Positions 1 to 9,184 of a stretch of DNA of 48,794 bases are shown one piece after another. Source of the stretch: Burkholderiales bacterium (lineage in GTDB: Bacteria > Pseudomonadota > Gammaproteobacteria > Burkholderiales > Burkholderiaceae_D); the NCBI GenBank assembly GCA_016200895.1, contig JACQDX010000141.1, positions 1-48,794 on the forward strand. Reading direction: 5' to 3'. The position numbers and the translations under genes were made by a program. The notes below the pieces were generated by a model. That model had not been told where the DNA came from. It saw only the letters and a list, made by a program, of their open reading frames with translations, and ran no database searches. The first letter of the stretch is position 1. The number at the start of each line of letters is the position of its first letter.

Positions 1-1134
1 GTCGCCCTGTTTGGCAAGGACTTGCGTGAACAGGTTGCTCTTTATGGTGCAGGTGTCCCCTACTGGTCCAGCTCACCCAGCAATGATCTTGCTGACAAGG
101 CCAATGACAGTAACAATGGTGATAAACATTACTGGGATGTATGGGCGGGTTCGCAAGCTGTAGAATCTTACCTATCCGAGACACCCAGGTTCATGTCGGA
201 ATTTGGTTTGCAAGCCTGGCCTGTGCAAAGCACGGTCGATGCTTTTGCGCCACGTAGTGAACAAAAGATAGATGGGCCACTGATCCGCGCCCACCAGAAG
301 TTCCTGGCGGGTGAAGGCAACCAGCGCTTGTTACTCTACATACGCGCCAACTACCACGAACCAAAAACCTTTGCTGACTTTATTTACCTGAGCCAGTTGA
401 TGCAGGCGGAAGGTATAGAAATGGCATCGCTACATCACCGCAGTAGCATGCCACGCACAATGGGGTCATTGTACTGGCAACTGAATGATGTGTGGCCCGG
501 TGCTTCATGGTCCAGCGTTGATTATTTTGGTCACTGGAAGGCTTTGCATTTCCATGCCAGACGATTCTTCGCGCCATTGGCAGTGGCAGCCTTGCATGAC
601 AAGGGAATCACGCGCCTGAGTGCGATATCCGATTTGCAGCAAGAGCAAAACCTGGCATGGCGGCTACGCATCATGAATGTGCATGGCAAGGTCTTGCGTG
701 ACGAAACCCAGCCACTCAAGTTGGCCGCCAACAGTGCGGTGGAACTGGCACAAATCAAGGACGCGGACTTGCCAGCCGCAACGGATACCAAGACCACTTA
801 TGTCGTGGTCGAGTTGATGAAAGAAGGTAAAAGCATCGCCCGCAGCATTGCCTATCTGCAGGCATCCAAACACATGCAATTACCTGATCCTGGGCTGGAG
901 GCGACTATTGTCGCCGAGGCTGATCATTATCGCCTGGACTTGCGGGCGGACAAGCTGGCGTGTGCAGTCTGGCTGGATTTTGGCGAGCATCAAGCCCGTC
1001 TGTCGGACAATGCCCTGACCTTGCTGCCTGGCGAAAGCATATCCCTGCGCCTCGATAGTGCGCAAAGCCTGACAACTTTGCGCGACAGCCTGCGCATTCG
1101 TCATTTGGCTCAACTTCAAGCTACGCAACCCTAG
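1..1134 (+). CDS. Beta-mannosidase, GH2 family (5' end outside window)
   Basis: The reading frame is open from base 1, so only the C-terminal 377 residues of a family normally about 850-900 residues long are present. Family members remove terminal beta-1,4-mannose, for example from the Man-beta-GlcNAc core of N-glycans or from manno-oligosaccharides. The segment GVPYWSSSPSND matches the loop common in GH2 beta-mannosidases. RFMSEFGLQ carries the Glu (bases 199-201) expected to be the catalytic nucleophile. The stretch PRTMGSLYWQLNDVWPG and the following WSSVDYFGHWKALHFHA are typical of the end of the TIM barrel. The acid/base Glu lies upstream and cannot be seen. GH31 begins 11 bp after the stop, so the two are probably co-transcribed. 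Linkage specificity is inferred from family resemblance. Confidence 0.9.
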   Translation, partial: VALFGKDLREQVALYGAGVPYWSSSPSNDLADKANDSNNGDKHYWDVWAGSQAVESYLSETPRFMSEFGLQAWPVQSTVDAFAPRSEQKIDGPLIRAHQKFLAGEGNQRLLLYIRANYHEPKTFADFIYLSQLMQAEGIEMASLHHRSSMPRTMGSLYWQLNDVWPGASWSSVDYFGHWKALHFHARRFFAPLAVAALHDKGITRLSAISDLQQEQNLAWRLRIMNVHGKVLRDETQPLKLAANSAVELAQIKDADLPAATDTKTTYVVVELMKEGKSIARSIAYLQASKHMQLPDPGLEATIVAEADHYRLDLRADKLACAVWLDFGEHQARLSDNALTLLPGESISLRLDSAQSLTTLRDSLRIRHLAQLQATQP

Positions 1135-1145
1135 AGAGAAATTAA

Positions 1146-3440
1146 ATGCGAGGAAAATTCGTGCCACTGCCAAACTTGAAAACTGCCCTGTCCATCCTGC
1201 TATACAGTGCCTGCCTGTTGCTGGAGGTGAACCAGGTCTTTGCCCAACCCGTCATGCAAGCAGGGAAACTAACCTCTTTCGTGCGCAATGCCAACGGTGT
1301 GGCGATAGAAACCGAGCATGCCCATGTCGCGCTGACGGTATTCTCACCCGGCGTGATACGAGTGCGCATGGACAAGAAAGCCCTGGGGCCGGATTTTTCT
1401 TATGCTGTCATCGCCAAGCCCGACAAGACAGATTTCCAGCTCAATGAACTGGCAGATAAGCTGATTTTGAAGACTACCACATTGCAGGTACAGATACAGA
1501 AGAAGCCATTTTCTGTGCGCTTCGAGACCCCGGATGGCGTGCTCATCAACCAGGATGAACCTGGTTTGTCCAATGCGTGGATAGGCGATGAAGTTGGCAG
1601 CTACAAGACCTTGCAAGAGGGCGAGCGCTTTATCGGGCTGGGTGAAAAAACCGGCAACCTCGACAGGCGTGGCAGTGCCTATACTAACTGGAATACCGAC
1701 GCGTTTCGTTATACCGGAGAAACCGATCCCCTGTATGCCAGCGTTCCTTTTTACATAGGCATACATCATGGCATGAATTATGGTATTTTCTTTGACAACA
1801 GCTACCAGACTGATTTTAATTTTGGTGCCAGCAACCGCCGCTTTTCTTCGTTCTCTGCCCAGGGCGGTGAGCTCAATTATTACTTCATCTTCCAGCCCCG
1901 CGTAGCAGACATTATCCGCGCCTATACCGACCTGACCGGGCGCATGCCCTTGCCGCCTTTATGGAGTTTGGGCTACCAGCAAAACCGCTGGTCCTATTAT
2001 CCAGAAGCAGAAGTAATGCGGATAGCCAACACCTTGCGCGAAAAGAAAATCCCGGCGGACGGCATCACTCTCGATATTCATTACATGGATGGTTATCGGG
2101 TATTCAGTTGGGACAAGCAGGCATTCCCCGACCCCAAGGCCATGACAGACAAGCTGGCCGGACTGGGTTTCAAAACCACCGTGATTGTTGACCCCGGTAT
2201 CAAGATAGACCCAGCTTATGCCACCTACGCACGCGGCATGCAGCAAGATGTATTCCTGCGCTATGCCGACGGCACGCCCTATGTCGGCGAAGTGTGGCCA
2301 GGCTGGGTGTACTTCCCAGACTTTACCCGTGCTGCAACCCGTGCCTGGTGGCAGGCCGAGGTCGCCAATTATGCAAAGCAAGGTGTCGCTGGTTTGTGGA
2401 ATGACATGAACGAGATATCCACCTGGGGCCAGAAAATGCCCAACAATATCCTCTTCGATTATGATGGGCATCAGACTACCCACAAGCAGGGCCGCAATGT
2501 CTATGCGCTGGAAATGGCCCGCGCCAGCCATGAAGGAATGAAGCGGGCGACAGGAGAACGTCCCTTTACCTTGTCGCGCTCGGGCTATGCTGGCTTGCAG
2601 CGCTACGCCGCCATTTGGACCGGTGACAATACGGCAGATGAAGAGCATATGATGCTGGGTGTACGCCTGCTCAATAGTCTGGGCCTGAGTGGCATGCCAT
2701 TTACTGGCATGGATATCGGTGGTTTCACAGGCACGCCCACATCTGGTCTGTATGCGCGCTGGATGCAGATCGGCGCTTTCACCCCCTACTTCCGCAATCA
2801 TGCAGCCAGTGACAGCCGCTCTTCTGAACCATGGACTTATGGTGAAGACGTGCTCAATATCAGCCGCAATTATATTAATTTGCGCTACCGACTCATGCCT
2901 TACCTGTATTCCAGTTTTTACCAGGCCGCGACTTCCGGCATGCCCGTCATGCGCTCACTGGCGATAGATTACACTCATGATGAACAAGTCTATAGCAGGC
3001 ATTACCAAAACCAGTATATGTTTGGCGATGCTTTCCTGGTTGCGCCTTTCGCCAGCAACAAGGAATTTGGCCGTCTCTACCTGCCCCAGGGCGACTGGCA
3101 CGATTTGTATAGCGACCAACTGGAACATGGCAAACAAGCCAAAGCGCTGGAGTTACATCTGGAACGATTGCCAGTTTACGTCAAGGCTGGCAGCATAGTA
3201 CCCATGCAGTCGCTGGTACAAAGCACGGCACAGCAACCGGAAGGAAAACATGCATCCAAGTTCCGCAAATTGGAAATCTACTTGCATGGTTTTCAAGATA
3301 TCAATAGTGTTGAGCTTGCTGGTAAGCCTCTCCCTGTACAGATGCGTCAAGTTGCCTTTCTTGGCAAGGGGGATAAATATCTGAACTTGCCAAGTGTTTC
3401 GATCGCCAACAGCGCCGAAAAAATCACGCTCAAGTATTGA
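1146..3440 (+). CDS. Secreted alpha-glucosidase-type glycoside hydrolase, GH31
   Basis: This is a 764-residue GH31 enzyme that releases alpha-linked glucose (some members act on alpha-xylose). A signal peptide is visible (about residues 1-33, cleavage near VFA|QP), so it acts in the periplasm or outside. The galactose-mutarotase-like N-terminal domain is followed by a TIM barrel starting near PPLWSLGYQQNRWSYY (270-285). The nucleophile is Asp420 in GLWNDMNEIS. The acid/base is Asp494 in AIWTGDN. The start is the ATG at 1146 with only a weak purine-rich stretch before it. Glucokinase starts one base after the stop, which suggests the product is glucose. Next to mannosidases, a glucosidase-II-like role (removing glucose caps from high-mannose glycans) is plausible. 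Starch or maltose use is the alternative. Confidence 0.9.
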   Translation: MRGKFVPLPNLKTALSILLYSACLLLEVNQVFAQPVMQAGKLTSFVRNANGVAIETEHAHVALTVFSPGVIRVRMDKKALGPDFSYAVIAKPDKTDFQLNELADKLILKTTTLQVQIQKKPFSVRFETPDGVLINQDEPGLSNAWIGDEVGSYKTLQEGERFIGLGEKTGNLDRRGSAYTNWNTDAFRYTGETDPLYASVPFYIGIHHGMNYGIFFDNSYQTDFNFGASNRRFSSFSAQGGELNYYFIFQPRVADIIRAYTDLTGRMPLPPLWSLGYQQNRWSYYPEAEVMRIANTLREKKIPADGITLDIHYMDGYRVFSWDKQAFPDPKAMTDKLAGLGFKTTVIVDPGIKIDPAYATYARGMQQDVFLRYADGTPYVGEVWPGWVYFPDFTRAATRAWWQAEVANYAKQGVAGLWNDMNEISTWGQKMPNNILFDYDGHQTTHKQGRNVYALEMARASHEGMKRATGERPFTLSRSGYAGLQRYAAIWTGDNTADEEHMMLGVRLLNSLGLSGMPFTGMDIGGFTGTPTSGLYARWMQIGAFTPYFRNHAASDSRSSEPWTYGEDVLNISRNYINLRYRLMPYLYSSFYQAATSGMPVMRSLAIDYTHDEQVYSRHYQNQYMFGDAFLVAPFASNKEFGRLYLPQGDWHDLYSDQLEHGKQAKALELHLERLPVYVKAGSIVPMQSLVQSTAQQPEGKHASKFRKLEIYLHGFQDINSVELAGKPLPVQMRQVAFLGKGDKYLNLPSVSIANSAEKITLKY

Positions 3441-3441
3441 T

Positions 3442-4428
3442 ATGGCTAGCCTGTTATCGAACCAACTGATCGTCGCTGATGTAGGTGGAACTTATGCCCG
3501 CTTTGCCATTGCCGGGCTAAACTCTCATGGCAAACCAGAGCTCAGGGATTATCATCGCTTTGCCTGCACGGATTATTCCAGTCTGGCCGCAATTATTTGT
3601 GCCTATCGTGAAATGACTGGTCAGCATCTAAGTTTCACCAGAATTCACGCCAGTATAGCCATTGCCGGTGTGATTGAAGAAGATCAGGTGCGCAATAGCA
3701 ATTTGCCCTGGACTGTCTCGCGCCAGCAAACCATGCAGGAGAGCGGGCTTGCGCAATTGCGCTTCGTGAATGACTTTGCAGCACTTGCCTGGTCAGTGCC
3801 AATCATCAAAACAGCAGATGCGATCATGCTCAATCCAGGCAATGCACCAGCTCTGGCTGGCCCTGTGCTTGTTGTGAGCCCAGGAACCGGGCTGGGTGCG
3901 GCGCTCTGGCTGCCTGGGCCACCTTCCTCCGTGCTGGCTACAGAAGCTGGGCATGCTGCACTGGCGGCGGGCAATCCACAAGAGGCCTTATTGCTTGCGC
4001 AATGTTGGAAGTCCACGCCTCATGTCGATAATGAAATGTTCTTGTCAGGCCCTGGCTTGTTACGTCTGTATCGCACACTCGCGCTCATGCGGGGAAAAAC
4101 CAGTTCTCTGGAAACCCCTGCTGAAGTGACCGCTGCCGCCATCGCCAGACAAGACTGCATTGCTCAGGAAGCCGTAGAAACATTTTGTGCCATGTTAGGC
4201 AGTTTGCTTGGCGAACTGGCGATTTATTACTGTGCACATGCAGTCTATCTGGCGGGCGGGATACCCACGCAAATCAGCGAACTCCTGCAAAAAAGTGAAT
4301 TCAGAAATCGCTTCTTAAACAAAGGCGTGATGCGTGCTTTCGTGGAAAATATCCCGATCTACCTGATCGAGCCTGGCCAGCTTGCCTTGCTGGGTGCGGC
4401 CTATTGGTATTTGCAAACAGAGAGTTAG
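3442..4428 (+). CDS. glk: Glucokinase (ROK-unrelated Glk family)
   Basis: It phosphorylates glucose with ATP to glucose-6-phosphate in the cytoplasm. The 328-residue length is normal for proteobacterial Glk. Visible motifs are the N-terminal phosphate loop IVADVGGTYARFAIAG, the adenosine/phosphate motif VSPGTGLGAALW, the sugar-binding ATEAGHAALA segment and the late YLAGGIP motif. An upstream in-frame extension to 3394 exists but overlaps GH31. The ATG at 3442 lies one base after the GH31 stop and gives the canonical N-terminus, so I chose it. No clear ribosome-binding site is present, which implies translational coupling to GH31. It is placed to capture glucose released by the GH31 enzyme. 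Confidence 0.92.
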   Translation: MASLLSNQLIVADVGGTYARFAIAGLNSHGKPELRDYHRFACTDYSSLAAIICAYREMTGQHLSFTRIHASIAIAGVIEEDQVRNSNLPWTVSRQQTMQESGLAQLRFVNDFAALAWSVPIIKTADAIMLNPGNAPALAGPVLVVSPGTGLGAALWLPGPPSSVLATEAGHAALAAGNPQEALLLAQCWKSTPHVDNEMFLSGPGLLRLYRTLALMRGKTSSLETPAEVTAAAIARQDCIAQEAVETFCAMLGSLLGELAIYYCAHAVYLAGGIPTQISELLQKSEFRNRFLNKGVMRAFVENIPIYLIEPGQLALLGAAYWYLQTES

Positions 4429-4431
4429 GGA

Positions 4432-5175
4432 ATGGCAGGCATCTTGCTGGAAATTGCCACGAATTCGATAGAGTCTGCCCTGGCCGCTGAGGTCGGCGGT
4501 GCAGACAGGATAGAGCTTTGCGCTAACCTGGAACAAGGCGGCACCACCCCTTCCTATGGCACGATCGCGATTGCGCGCGAACGTTTGCAAATACCCATCC
4601 ATGTCTTGATACGGCCACGTTCCGGCGATTTTATGTATACCGAGGCCGAACGTGAAGTCATGCTCTACGATATAGAAAACTGCTTGCAACTGGGCTGCGA
4701 TGCGGTGGTGGTCGGCGCACTGGATGCTAAAGCGGGTGTGGATAGCGAATTTTGCCGCGCCATGCGCGTAGCGGCTGGCAATATGTCACTGACTTTTCAT
4801 CGCGCTTTTGATCTTTGTGACACGCCTGAGCAAAGTCTGGAGGAGATTATCGCGCTTGGCTTTGAGCGTATCTTGAGTTCAGGCCTGGCAGATTCTGCCC
4901 CCCTGGGTCAGGCGCAACTCGCCAGCATGGTGCGCCAGGCTGGCGAACGCATACGCGTCATGTCTGGCGCGGGTATCAGGCCGGATAATCTCGCGGCCCT
5001 GGTGGCAGCAAGCGGTGTCACAGAGGTACATGCTTCAGCCAGCGGCCCGTATTTTAGGGTGATACATAAGGAAAGAAAAGATCGAAGAAAATTGCACGGA
5101 CTTGCGCCAGATTTCCTGGAAACACAAACTCAGATAGTCCGGGAGTTACGCCAGATTCTGGATCAACAGACCTAA
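4432..5175 (+). CDS. cutC: CutC family TIM-barrel protein
   Basis: This is a 247-residue CutC-family protein (PF03932), full length. It is recognised by its N-terminus LLEIATNSIESALAA, then GGADRIELCANLEQGG, HVLIRPRSGDFMYT, the LTFHRAFDLC segment, ILSSG and the late GAGIRPDNL motif. The family is named after a copper-sensitivity phenotype in E. coli. That phenotype was later traced to a small RNA (MicL) transcribed from the 3' part of the gene, so the protein's true reaction is not established. It starts 3 bases after the glk stop and is the last gene of the plus arm. Placement after three sugar genes suggests a role in carbohydrate metabolism rather than copper. That is inference only. Confidence 0.92.
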   Translation: MAGILLEIATNSIESALAAEVGGADRIELCANLEQGGTTPSYGTIAIARERLQIPIHVLIRPRSGDFMYTEAEREVMLYDIENCLQLGCDAVVVGALDAKAGVDSEFCRAMRVAAGNMSLTFHRAFDLCDTPEQSLEEIIALGFERILSSGLADSAPLGQAQLASMVRQAGERIRVMSGAGIRPDNLAALVAASGVTEVHASASGPYFRVIHKERKDRRKLHGLAPDFLETQTQIVRELRQILDQQT

Positions 5176-5201
5176 TCAGTCAGGTTCAGACAGAGAAAAA
5201 G

Positions 5202-5229
5202 AAAGCAGGACCGGGAGCTGCCCTGCTTT
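5202..5229. terminator. Bidirectional terminator-like hairpin between cutC and GH92
   Basis: A perfect 8-bp stem AAAGCAGG / CCTGCTTT with a 12-nt loop lies between the two convergent genes. The plus strand continues TTAAAC. The minus strand continues CTTTTTCTC, the better T tract. It probably ends both arms of the glycan locus. Confidence 0.6.
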
Positions 5230-5263
5230 TAAACTTGCTGTGTCGAAGAAATTTTAGCTATTC

Positions 5264-7705
5264 TTATTGTTTATCCAGCGTACCTGGAGGCAGTGCCTGC
5301 AAACTACTACCCCAGAATTTAGCCTTGTCATCATTACTTAAATCCAGGCTGAGTTTACCGCCGCCTTTTATCTGCTCCCATGAAAGCCATACCTGCGACA
5401 AAGGTTTGCCCTGCCACTGCGCCTGGCGGATATAGCGGATAGGCGTACGTGCTGCTGCCTTGCTTTCTATGCTGAGCGTCTTACCATTTCCCAGATCAAG
5501 ATCGATCTTGGAAAACTTCGGCGCATGCAGCAAGAACTGGCCACTGCCCGGCATCCAGGGATAGATACCCAAACTACTGAAAATATACCAGGCTGACATG
5601 GTGCCGAGATCATCATTGCCAGTCACACCATTCGGGGCATTACTGAACAGGGTTTCTGCAGCACGCAATACAGTGGTGGTTTTCCAGGGCTGGCCTGCCA
5701 GGGTATACATCCATGGCACATGCAAATCCGGTTCGTTGTTGGGATTGTAGCGATACTGGTTATAGTAACTATATGGCCCCACGACCCAGTCCTTGCGTAC
5801 TGCCTGGTAATCGTTTTTCTCGATTTCATCAAAGGCAAAGAAAGCATCCAGGCGCTTGGCTGCTGACTCGCGCCCTCCCATTTCGGTAAACAGGGCTTGT
5901 GCATCCTGTGGCACCAGCCATTGATATTGCCATGCCGTGCCTTCATGAAAACCATGCTCGGCACGCGGATTGTAATGTCCCTGCAGTTCTGTGTACCAAT
6001 TACCATTTTCCAGTCGTGGCCGTGGAAAGCCTTTGAAGCCCAATTCTTTATCGGCGGCGTCCTTGTCCCATAGCTTGCGCCAGTTCTGACCACGTTGGCG
6101 CAACAGTGCAGCGTCTGCCTTTTCGCCCAGCGCCTCTGCCATGTAGGACAGTGCACCATCGGCTGCGGCATATTCCAGAGTTGCCGAGGCACCATGATGT
6201 GGGTCTACGTCCATTCCCTTTGCCCTGAAGCCTTTGTCGTATTGCACAAAACCATCACGCAGGTATTGCGGATTACCAGCCCTCCCCTCTGAGCGCAATT
6301 TAAAACTTGGTACTTCAAAGGCATTCTGGCGCAATGCCGCATAGGCGGCTTTTTCCTTGCCAACCAGTGCACCATAGCGCCACAGATCAACCAGGAAAGG
6401 CGTGACCGGGTCACCCGTCATGACATTCGATTCAAAATTCGCATAACCCCAGCGCGGCAACCAGCCAGCCTGTTCTTGTATTTTCAAGACAGAGTCGGCA
6501 ATATCACGCGCCCTGGCTGGACGCAACAAAGCGATGAGCTGATTCTGGGCGCGATAAGTGTCCCATAAGGAAAAGAATTCATAGTAATTGCCGTTGTCGA
6601 CTTTGTGGATGACATCGTCATAACCGCGGTAACGCCCATCGGTGTCGTTGCCTGTCAGTGGCTGCAATAGTGCATGATAAAGTGCCGTATAAAAGACAGT
6701 GCGGTCATCCGTGTTGGCGCCTTCTATGCGTATACTGGAGAGTTCCTTGTTCCATTCATCCTGGGCCTGCTTGCGCATATTGTCAAAGCTGCGCAGTTTG
6801 CCATTGGCTTTGCCTTCTGCCCGCAAATTCCGTCTGGCACCTTCGGCATCGACATGTGAAATGGCGCTGATGGCTGTGACAGCCTTGTTGGCCTTCAGGT
6901 CAAAACTGAGCCAGGCACCATGCGGCTTGCTGTCGCCTTGCTGGCTCAATTGCATGCTGGCTTCGGTGGCGCCGCTTTCATCCCAAATGCCATGGGTACG
7001 AAAAGCCTGGTCAAATTCCAACCTGAACCAGGTCGTGTATTGCGCACCACCACAGAAACTGCGCGTGACTATTTTTCCTTCCAATGTATGGTCGTCTATT
7101 ACTTGCAAATGGCTACCTACTACTGAGTGACGCTCATTTGCCTGACCAAGATTGACGAGGATATGACCCGTGTCAATAGTTTCATGAAAAGTATAACGCT
7201 CGGCCCCGGCTCTGGTGAGTGCCGTGGTCTCTGCAGTAATGCCACCATAATCGGTGAGCCTGACTTTGAAGTAGCCTGCATGACCCACTTCACCATCGTG
7301 CGTGTAGTTAGAACCGTAGACCTTATGGTCAAAACTGCCTGCCTTACTCGTATCAAAATTACCGCCGGGCTTGATGCTGCCTGTCACGGGCAGGACAGAG
7401 AGTTGCCCACCTTGCTCCCAACATCCAGCGCCAGACAGAAACGAATGCCCAAAGCCACGGATTTTTTGATCGGTATAGCGCCAGCCTGAATAGTGTTCAC
7501 CGATGGGGCTGAGCTGTATCATGCCAAAGGGGGCGACCGCACCAGGAAAGGTATTGCCGTCATCTTGGGTGCCAATGAAGGTATTGACGGGGAAGTTCTT
7601 ATCTTTTGCCGTGTCTGCATACGCGATACTGCTAGCACTGGTGCTGACCAGCATCGCCATCATGCTCACAACAGCCACGTGCCTGAAGGTGGATAGTGTA
7701 TTCAA
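5264..7705 (-). CDS. Secreted alpha-mannosidase, GH92
   Basis: An 813-residue calcium-dependent, inverting exo-alpha-mannosidase family member. The signal peptide covers residues 1-30 (cleavage SIAYA|DT), so it acts outside the cytoplasm. GH92 hallmarks are VNTFIGTQDDGNTFPGA (40-56), FGHSFLSGAGC (85-95), FFSLWDTYRAQ (377-387), FHEGTAWQYQW (586-596, Glu588 as likely general acid) and TGNDDLGTMSAWY (695-707, Asp pair in the base position). The start is TTG: an AGGAG at 7711-7715 lies 5 nt before it, and the internal ATGs fall inside the signal peptide with no such site. It is last in the lacI-manI-pfkB-GH47-GH92 run, 43 nt after GH47. Alpha-1,2 specificity is likely from family bias but cannot be read with certainty. 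Confidence 0.92.
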   Translation of the reverse strand: MNTLSTFRHVAVVSMMAMLVSTSASSIAYADTAKDKNFPVNTFIGTQDDGNTFPGAVAPFGMIQLSPIGEHYSGWRYTDQKIRGFGHSFLSGAGCWEQGGQLSVLPVTGSIKPGGNFDTSKAGSFDHKVYGSNYTHDGEVGHAGYFKVRLTDYGGITAETTALTRAGAERYTFHETIDTGHILVNLGQANERHSVVGSHLQVIDDHTLEGKIVTRSFCGGAQYTTWFRLEFDQAFRTHGIWDESGATEASMQLSQQGDSKPHGAWLSFDLKANKAVTAISAISHVDAEGARRNLRAEGKANGKLRSFDNMRKQAQDEWNKELSSIRIEGANTDDRTVFYTALYHALLQPLTGNDTDGRYRGYDDVIHKVDNGNYYEFFSLWDTYRAQNQLIALLRPARARDIADSVLKIQEQAGWLPRWGYANFESNVMTGDPVTPFLVDLWRYGALVGKEKAAYAALRQNAFEVPSFKLRSEGRAGNPQYLRDGFVQYDKGFRAKGMDVDPHHGASATLEYAAADGALSYMAEALGEKADAALLRQRGQNWRKLWDKDAADKELGFKGFPRPRLENGNWYTELQGHYNPRAEHGFHEGTAWQYQWLVPQDAQALFTEMGGRESAAKRLDAFFAFDEIEKNDYQAVRKDWVVGPYSYYNQYRYNPNNEPDLHVPWMYTLAGQPWKTTTVLRAAETLFSNAPNGVTGNDDLGTMSAWYIFSSLGIYPWMPGSGQFLLHAPKFSKIDLDLGNGKTLSIESKAAARTPIRYIRQAQWQGKPLSQVWLSWEQIKGGGKLSLDLSNDDKAKFWGSSLQALPPGTLDKQ

Positions 7706-7748
7706 TTTGTCTCCTGCTTATTTGGTGCAGCCTCAATCACGGCCAGGT

Positions 7749-9137
7749 TTATTTGCTTTGCTTATTATTTTGTATCTGCTTGAATGGATGTGCTTCCGTG
7801 TTGAAAGTGACGGCATCAAAATTGATCGTTTTCTTGGGTGCGAACAACAAATAGAAATATTTGAAGGTTTCGGCAAACACAAAGCTTTCCATCGAGTCCT
7901 CCCGGCTGCCATTGCGGACATCCTTGAGCGCAGTAAACCCCGCTTCGCTACGGCAACGTTTGACGAAATCGAGGAAAAATTCCTTGCCCATTGCGCGGTA
8001 CTTGTTGTCACCTGTGTAGTGGTACAGGTAATAGGCCGACTCGACTATCTCAGGGCGCAAGGCATATTCTGGCGAGGTGACTTGCATGGTTTGATAGTTC
8101 AGGGCTTCTGGTTCTATGCCATGTAGACGCCACATTTTCAGATTAGAATCCTGCAGACGTTTTGCGCGGTCCATGTCACCGCCCAGTGCCAGCAAAGCTG
8201 GCATGAAGGCATCGAGTGCGCCATATTGCGTGGCGGTACGCGTGCCCTTTTCCATGTCAGCATGGCCGTACCAGAGTTCACTGCGTACCTCGTCGCCCAA
8301 ATACTGGTTGACGCCTGGGATACTCTTGTCCCACATGGTTTTGCAGTCCTGGTCACCAAACAGCTTCCAGCATTTGTACAGATATTCATAGTAGGAATCG
8401 ATGCCGCCGCCTATGTGGGCATCTTTGTTAACCCAAACGCCAGCTTCAACATCAATGGCCGAACCAACCAGTCCCAGCTTCGAGCGAAGATCGTAGGTAG
8501 CCACCAGCGCCCGTTTGGCTTTATCATAAAAAACCGGGTTGCCAGTCAACTTGCTCAGCATGCCAAACTCCAGCAATAAGGTGCCAGTTTCGGCCGGGTT
8601 ACTGACCTTTCCACGGACCTTGCCAGTGCGCAGATTGACATGGGTGTAAGGCATGCCGGTGGGTGATTCAAACACTGGCAGTAAGCGCTGGCCCAGGTCC
8701 GTTGCCAGGCTGAGCAATCTTGGGTCTTCGGTCATCTGGTAGGCTGACAGCAGGCCACCCAGTAAGCGTATGGTGATTTCAAAATTCTGAACATCCATGT
8801 CCTGGTCGAAAGAGAGCTTGCTGGCAATCAGCTCACGTGCTTCATCGGCCTCTTTCTTCAAGCCCATCAATAACAAGGTATCAAGCGCATCCACCGGTGT
8901 CATCAACAAAGACTGGGCATACCAGTTATGTCCGGATTTGCTCAGGGATTTCAAAGCATCTTGGCCCCAGGCATAGAGCTTGTAGGATTGCCAGGCATGC
9001 TGGGTTTCGTTTTTTACTTGCTGCGCCAGATGGGCTGCTTCTTTTTCTGTGATGTTTTCTTGTTTGGCAGCGTGGCTCAGGTTACTGATACTCAGAGCGG
9101 CCACCAGCAGTATGCCGGGCAATAGTTTGATATGCAT
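7749..9137 (-). CDS. Secreted class I alpha-1,2-mannosidase, GH47
   Basis: A 462-residue GH47 enzyme. This inverting, calcium-dependent family trims alpha-1,2-mannose from high-mannose N-glycans and is best known from the eukaryotic ER and Golgi; Caulobacter has a characterised bacterial member. The signal peptide is residues 1-23 (SHA|AK). Family motifs in order: YKLYAWGQDALKSLS, VDALDTLLLMGL, NFEITIRLLGGLLSAY (Glu120, likely acid), GGGIDSYYEYLYK (Asp247), EYALRPEIVESAYYL (Glu363, likely base), MESFVFAETFKYFYLLF, and FNTEAHPF with Thr447 as calcium ligand. Spacing of the three acidic residues matches the Caulobacter enzyme as I recall it. The ATG at 9137 is preceded by GAGGAG; the longer in-frame reading to 9404 would overlap the kinase gene and lacks a signal peptide at its N-terminus. 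Confidence 0.92.
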   Translation of the reverse strand: MHIKLLPGILLVAALSISNLSHAAKQENITEKEAAHLAQQVKNETQHAWQSYKLYAWGQDALKSLSKSGHNWYAQSLLMTPVDALDTLLLMGLKKEADEARELIASKLSFDQDMDVQNFEITIRLLGGLLSAYQMTEDPRLLSLATDLGQRLLPVFESPTGMPYTHVNLRTGKVRGKVSNPAETGTLLLEFGMLSKLTGNPVFYDKAKRALVATYDLRSKLGLVGSAIDVEAGVWVNKDAHIGGGIDSYYEYLYKCWKLFGDQDCKTMWDKSIPGVNQYLGDEVRSELWYGHADMEKGTRTATQYGALDAFMPALLALGGDMDRAKRLQDSNLKMWRLHGIEPEALNYQTMQVTSPEYALRPEIVESAYYLYHYTGDNKYRAMGKEFFLDFVKRCRSEAGFTALKDVRNGSREDSMESFVFAETFKYFYLLFAPKKTINFDAVTFNTEAHPFKQIQNNKQSK

Positions 9138-9184
9138 GTTGTTCTCCTCAATCACTGATATGGAATTATTTTTTGTCAGGGTCG

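Noticed and set aside
1959..2801. 280-codon minus-strand open frame
   Set aside because: It lies wholly inside the GH31 gene and encodes no recognisable domain; the GH31 frame carries all catalytic motifs.
7503..8126. 207-codon plus-strand open frame across GH92/GH47
   Set aside because: Antisense shadow of two clear glycoside hydrolase genes with no ribosome-binding site or family signal.
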